DNA of 64,000 nucleotides from assembly GCF_003583405.1 (NCBI RefSeq), contig NZ_QXEC01000004.1, positions 62,001-126,000 of the forward strand, in the 5' to 3' direction. The translations under genes were made by a program, and so were the position numbers. Positions 63,324 to 64,000 of the stretch are shown in pieces. Positions within the stretch are counted from its first letter, which is position 1. Each line of letters begins with the position of its first letter. The notes beneath the pieces are model-generated. The model worked only from the letters and a program-made list of their open reading frames with translations, did not search any database and was not told the origin of the DNA. This stretch comes from Micromonospora radicis (lineage in GTDB: Bacteria > Actinomycetota > Actinomycetes > Mycobacteriales > Micromonosporaceae).

Positions 63324-64000
63324 CTACGGCACCATCCAGCTCAGCACCGGCGTCGCCTGCAAGCCGACCAGCAACGCCATCGCGCAGATCAACACCACGC
63401 TCCAGCCGAACATGCGGCGGAACAGGTCGCCCTCCCGGCCGCTGAGCCCCACCGCGCTCGCCGCGATCGTCAGGTTCTGCAACGAGATCATCTTTCCGAC
63501 CACGCCGCCGGAGGCGTTGGCCGCGGCGAGCAGCACCGGGTCCAGGCCGGCGCGCTGCGCGGCGGTGACCTGGAGCGCGCCGAACAGCGAGTTGGACGAG
63601 GTGTCCGAGCCGGTGAGCGCCACACCCAGCCAGCCGAGGATCGGCGAGAGCAGCGCGAACAGGCCACCCGCCCCGGCCATCCAGGTGCCCAGCGTCGCGG
63701 TCTGTCCGCTGCCGTTCATCACGAACGCCAGCGCCAGCAGTCCACACACGGTGAGGATCGCCCAACGCAGCGAGGACAACGTCTGCCCGTACGCGACCAG
63801 CGCGGCGCGCGGAGTGACCCGCAGGATCGCCATCGTCACCAGGCCGGCGAGGACCAGCAGCGTGCCGGTGGAGGAGAGCCAGTTGAACCGGAAGACCGGC
63901 AGCGTCGACGGCCCGCCCGACGCGGTCAGCAGGTGCAGTCCCGGCCAGTTGAAGGTGACGGTGACCGCGTTGAGCGCGTCCGCGACCACCGGCACCTGCG
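63324..64000 (-). CDS. L-lactate permease (LctP family), C-terminal part
   Basis: The frame is open to the right edge of the window, so the N-terminal part is missing. The visible ~225 residues contain about six transmembrane segments and the conserved LctP motifs LSPILGWLGVALTGSDTSSN, LFGALQVTAAQRAGLDPVLL and AANASGGVVGKMISLQNLTI. These transporters bring L-lactate or glycolate in with protons. The gene lies convergent to the upstream methyltransferase with 44 bp between stops. Confidence 0.92.
   Translation of the reverse strand, partial: QVPVVADALNAVTVTFNWPGLHLLTASGGPSTLPVFRFNWLSSTGTLLVLAGLVTMAILRVTPRAALVAYGQTLSSLRWAILTVCGLLALAFVMNGSGQTATLGTWMAGAGGLFALLSPILGWLGVALTGSDTSSNSLFGALQVTAAQRAGLDPVLLAAANASGGVVGKMISLQNLTIAASAVGLSGREGDLFRRMFGWSVVLICAMALLVGLQATPVLSWMVP

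Overview
The window is about 64 kb of very GC-rich, densely coding DNA. Third codon positions are almost all G or C, GTG, TTG and probably CTG starts are common, and genes overlap by ATGA or GTGA. Gene content (mycothiol-type DsbA oxidoreductase, LpqY-SugABC trehalose importer, NgcEFG importer, SigE-family ECF sigma factor, DUF1707 protein, RpiR and LacI regulators) points to an actinobacterium, most likely Micromonosporaceae. I saw no rRNA, tRNA, CRISPR array, integrase or intact insertion sequence. It looks like ordinary chromosome with several accessory islets.

Layout. 1-2.1 kb: end of a class III aminotransferase coupled to CoA-acylating methylmalonate-semialdehyde dehydrogenase. 2.1-8.5 kb (minus strand): a tightly coupled set with a small protein resembling trypsin-co-occurring domains, a membrane pentapeptide-repeat protein, a 1231-residue trypsin/NTPase/helical-repeat protein and, 9 bp further on, a membrane acyltransferase. 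This is the best candidate for a little-described biological conflict system. 8.7-15.9 kb: an amino-sugar locus (BadF-type kinase, RpiR regulator, SIS protein, NgcEFG-type importer). 16-18.4 kb: VOC protein and a compact PolA-like polymerase. 18.4-24.4 kb: a molybdenum aldehyde oxidoreductase resembling PaoABC, with its large subunit on the opposite strand from the small subunits, a sulfotransferase-like gene between them, and an XdhC/PaoD maturation factor. 24.5-32.5 kb: ECF sigma factor with membrane partner, a broken hydrolase, a membrane hydrolase, an SDR/hydrolase/unknown operon and a MocA-like nucleotidyltransferase.

32.7-40.9 kb (minus strand): a complete alpha-xyloside/beta-glucoside locus of LacI regulator, binding protein, two permeases, GH31 alpha-xylosidase and GH1 beta-glucosidase, with a 40-bp near-perfect palindrome upstream of lacI. 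41-51.2 kb: YdjM-like and DUF1707 proteins, a GT4 glycosyltransferase, a secreted CocE-type peptidase, a glycogen-debranching enzyme and a divergent GH63-like glucosidase. 51.4-55 kb: TetR regulator, HAD phosphatase, a two-gene unit with a possible RusA-like nuclease, and a DsbA-like oxidoreductase. 55.2-59.6 kb: trehalose-type LpqY-SugABC importer with a 24-codon upstream ORF. 59.9-64 kb: a decayed DrrAB-type exporter behind a MerR-like palindrome, two methyltransferases, an AlkD-like protein and the end of an L-lactate permease.

The dominant theme is carbohydrate acquisition: three separate CUT1-type importers, four glycoside hydrolases and their regulators. A second theme is non-coding. 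At least five intergenic hairpin elements of one or two related families, two further long GATCGAG-type inverted repeats, and two short tandem arrays lie between genes. All functional statements rest on reading translated motifs by eye; no database search was possible.
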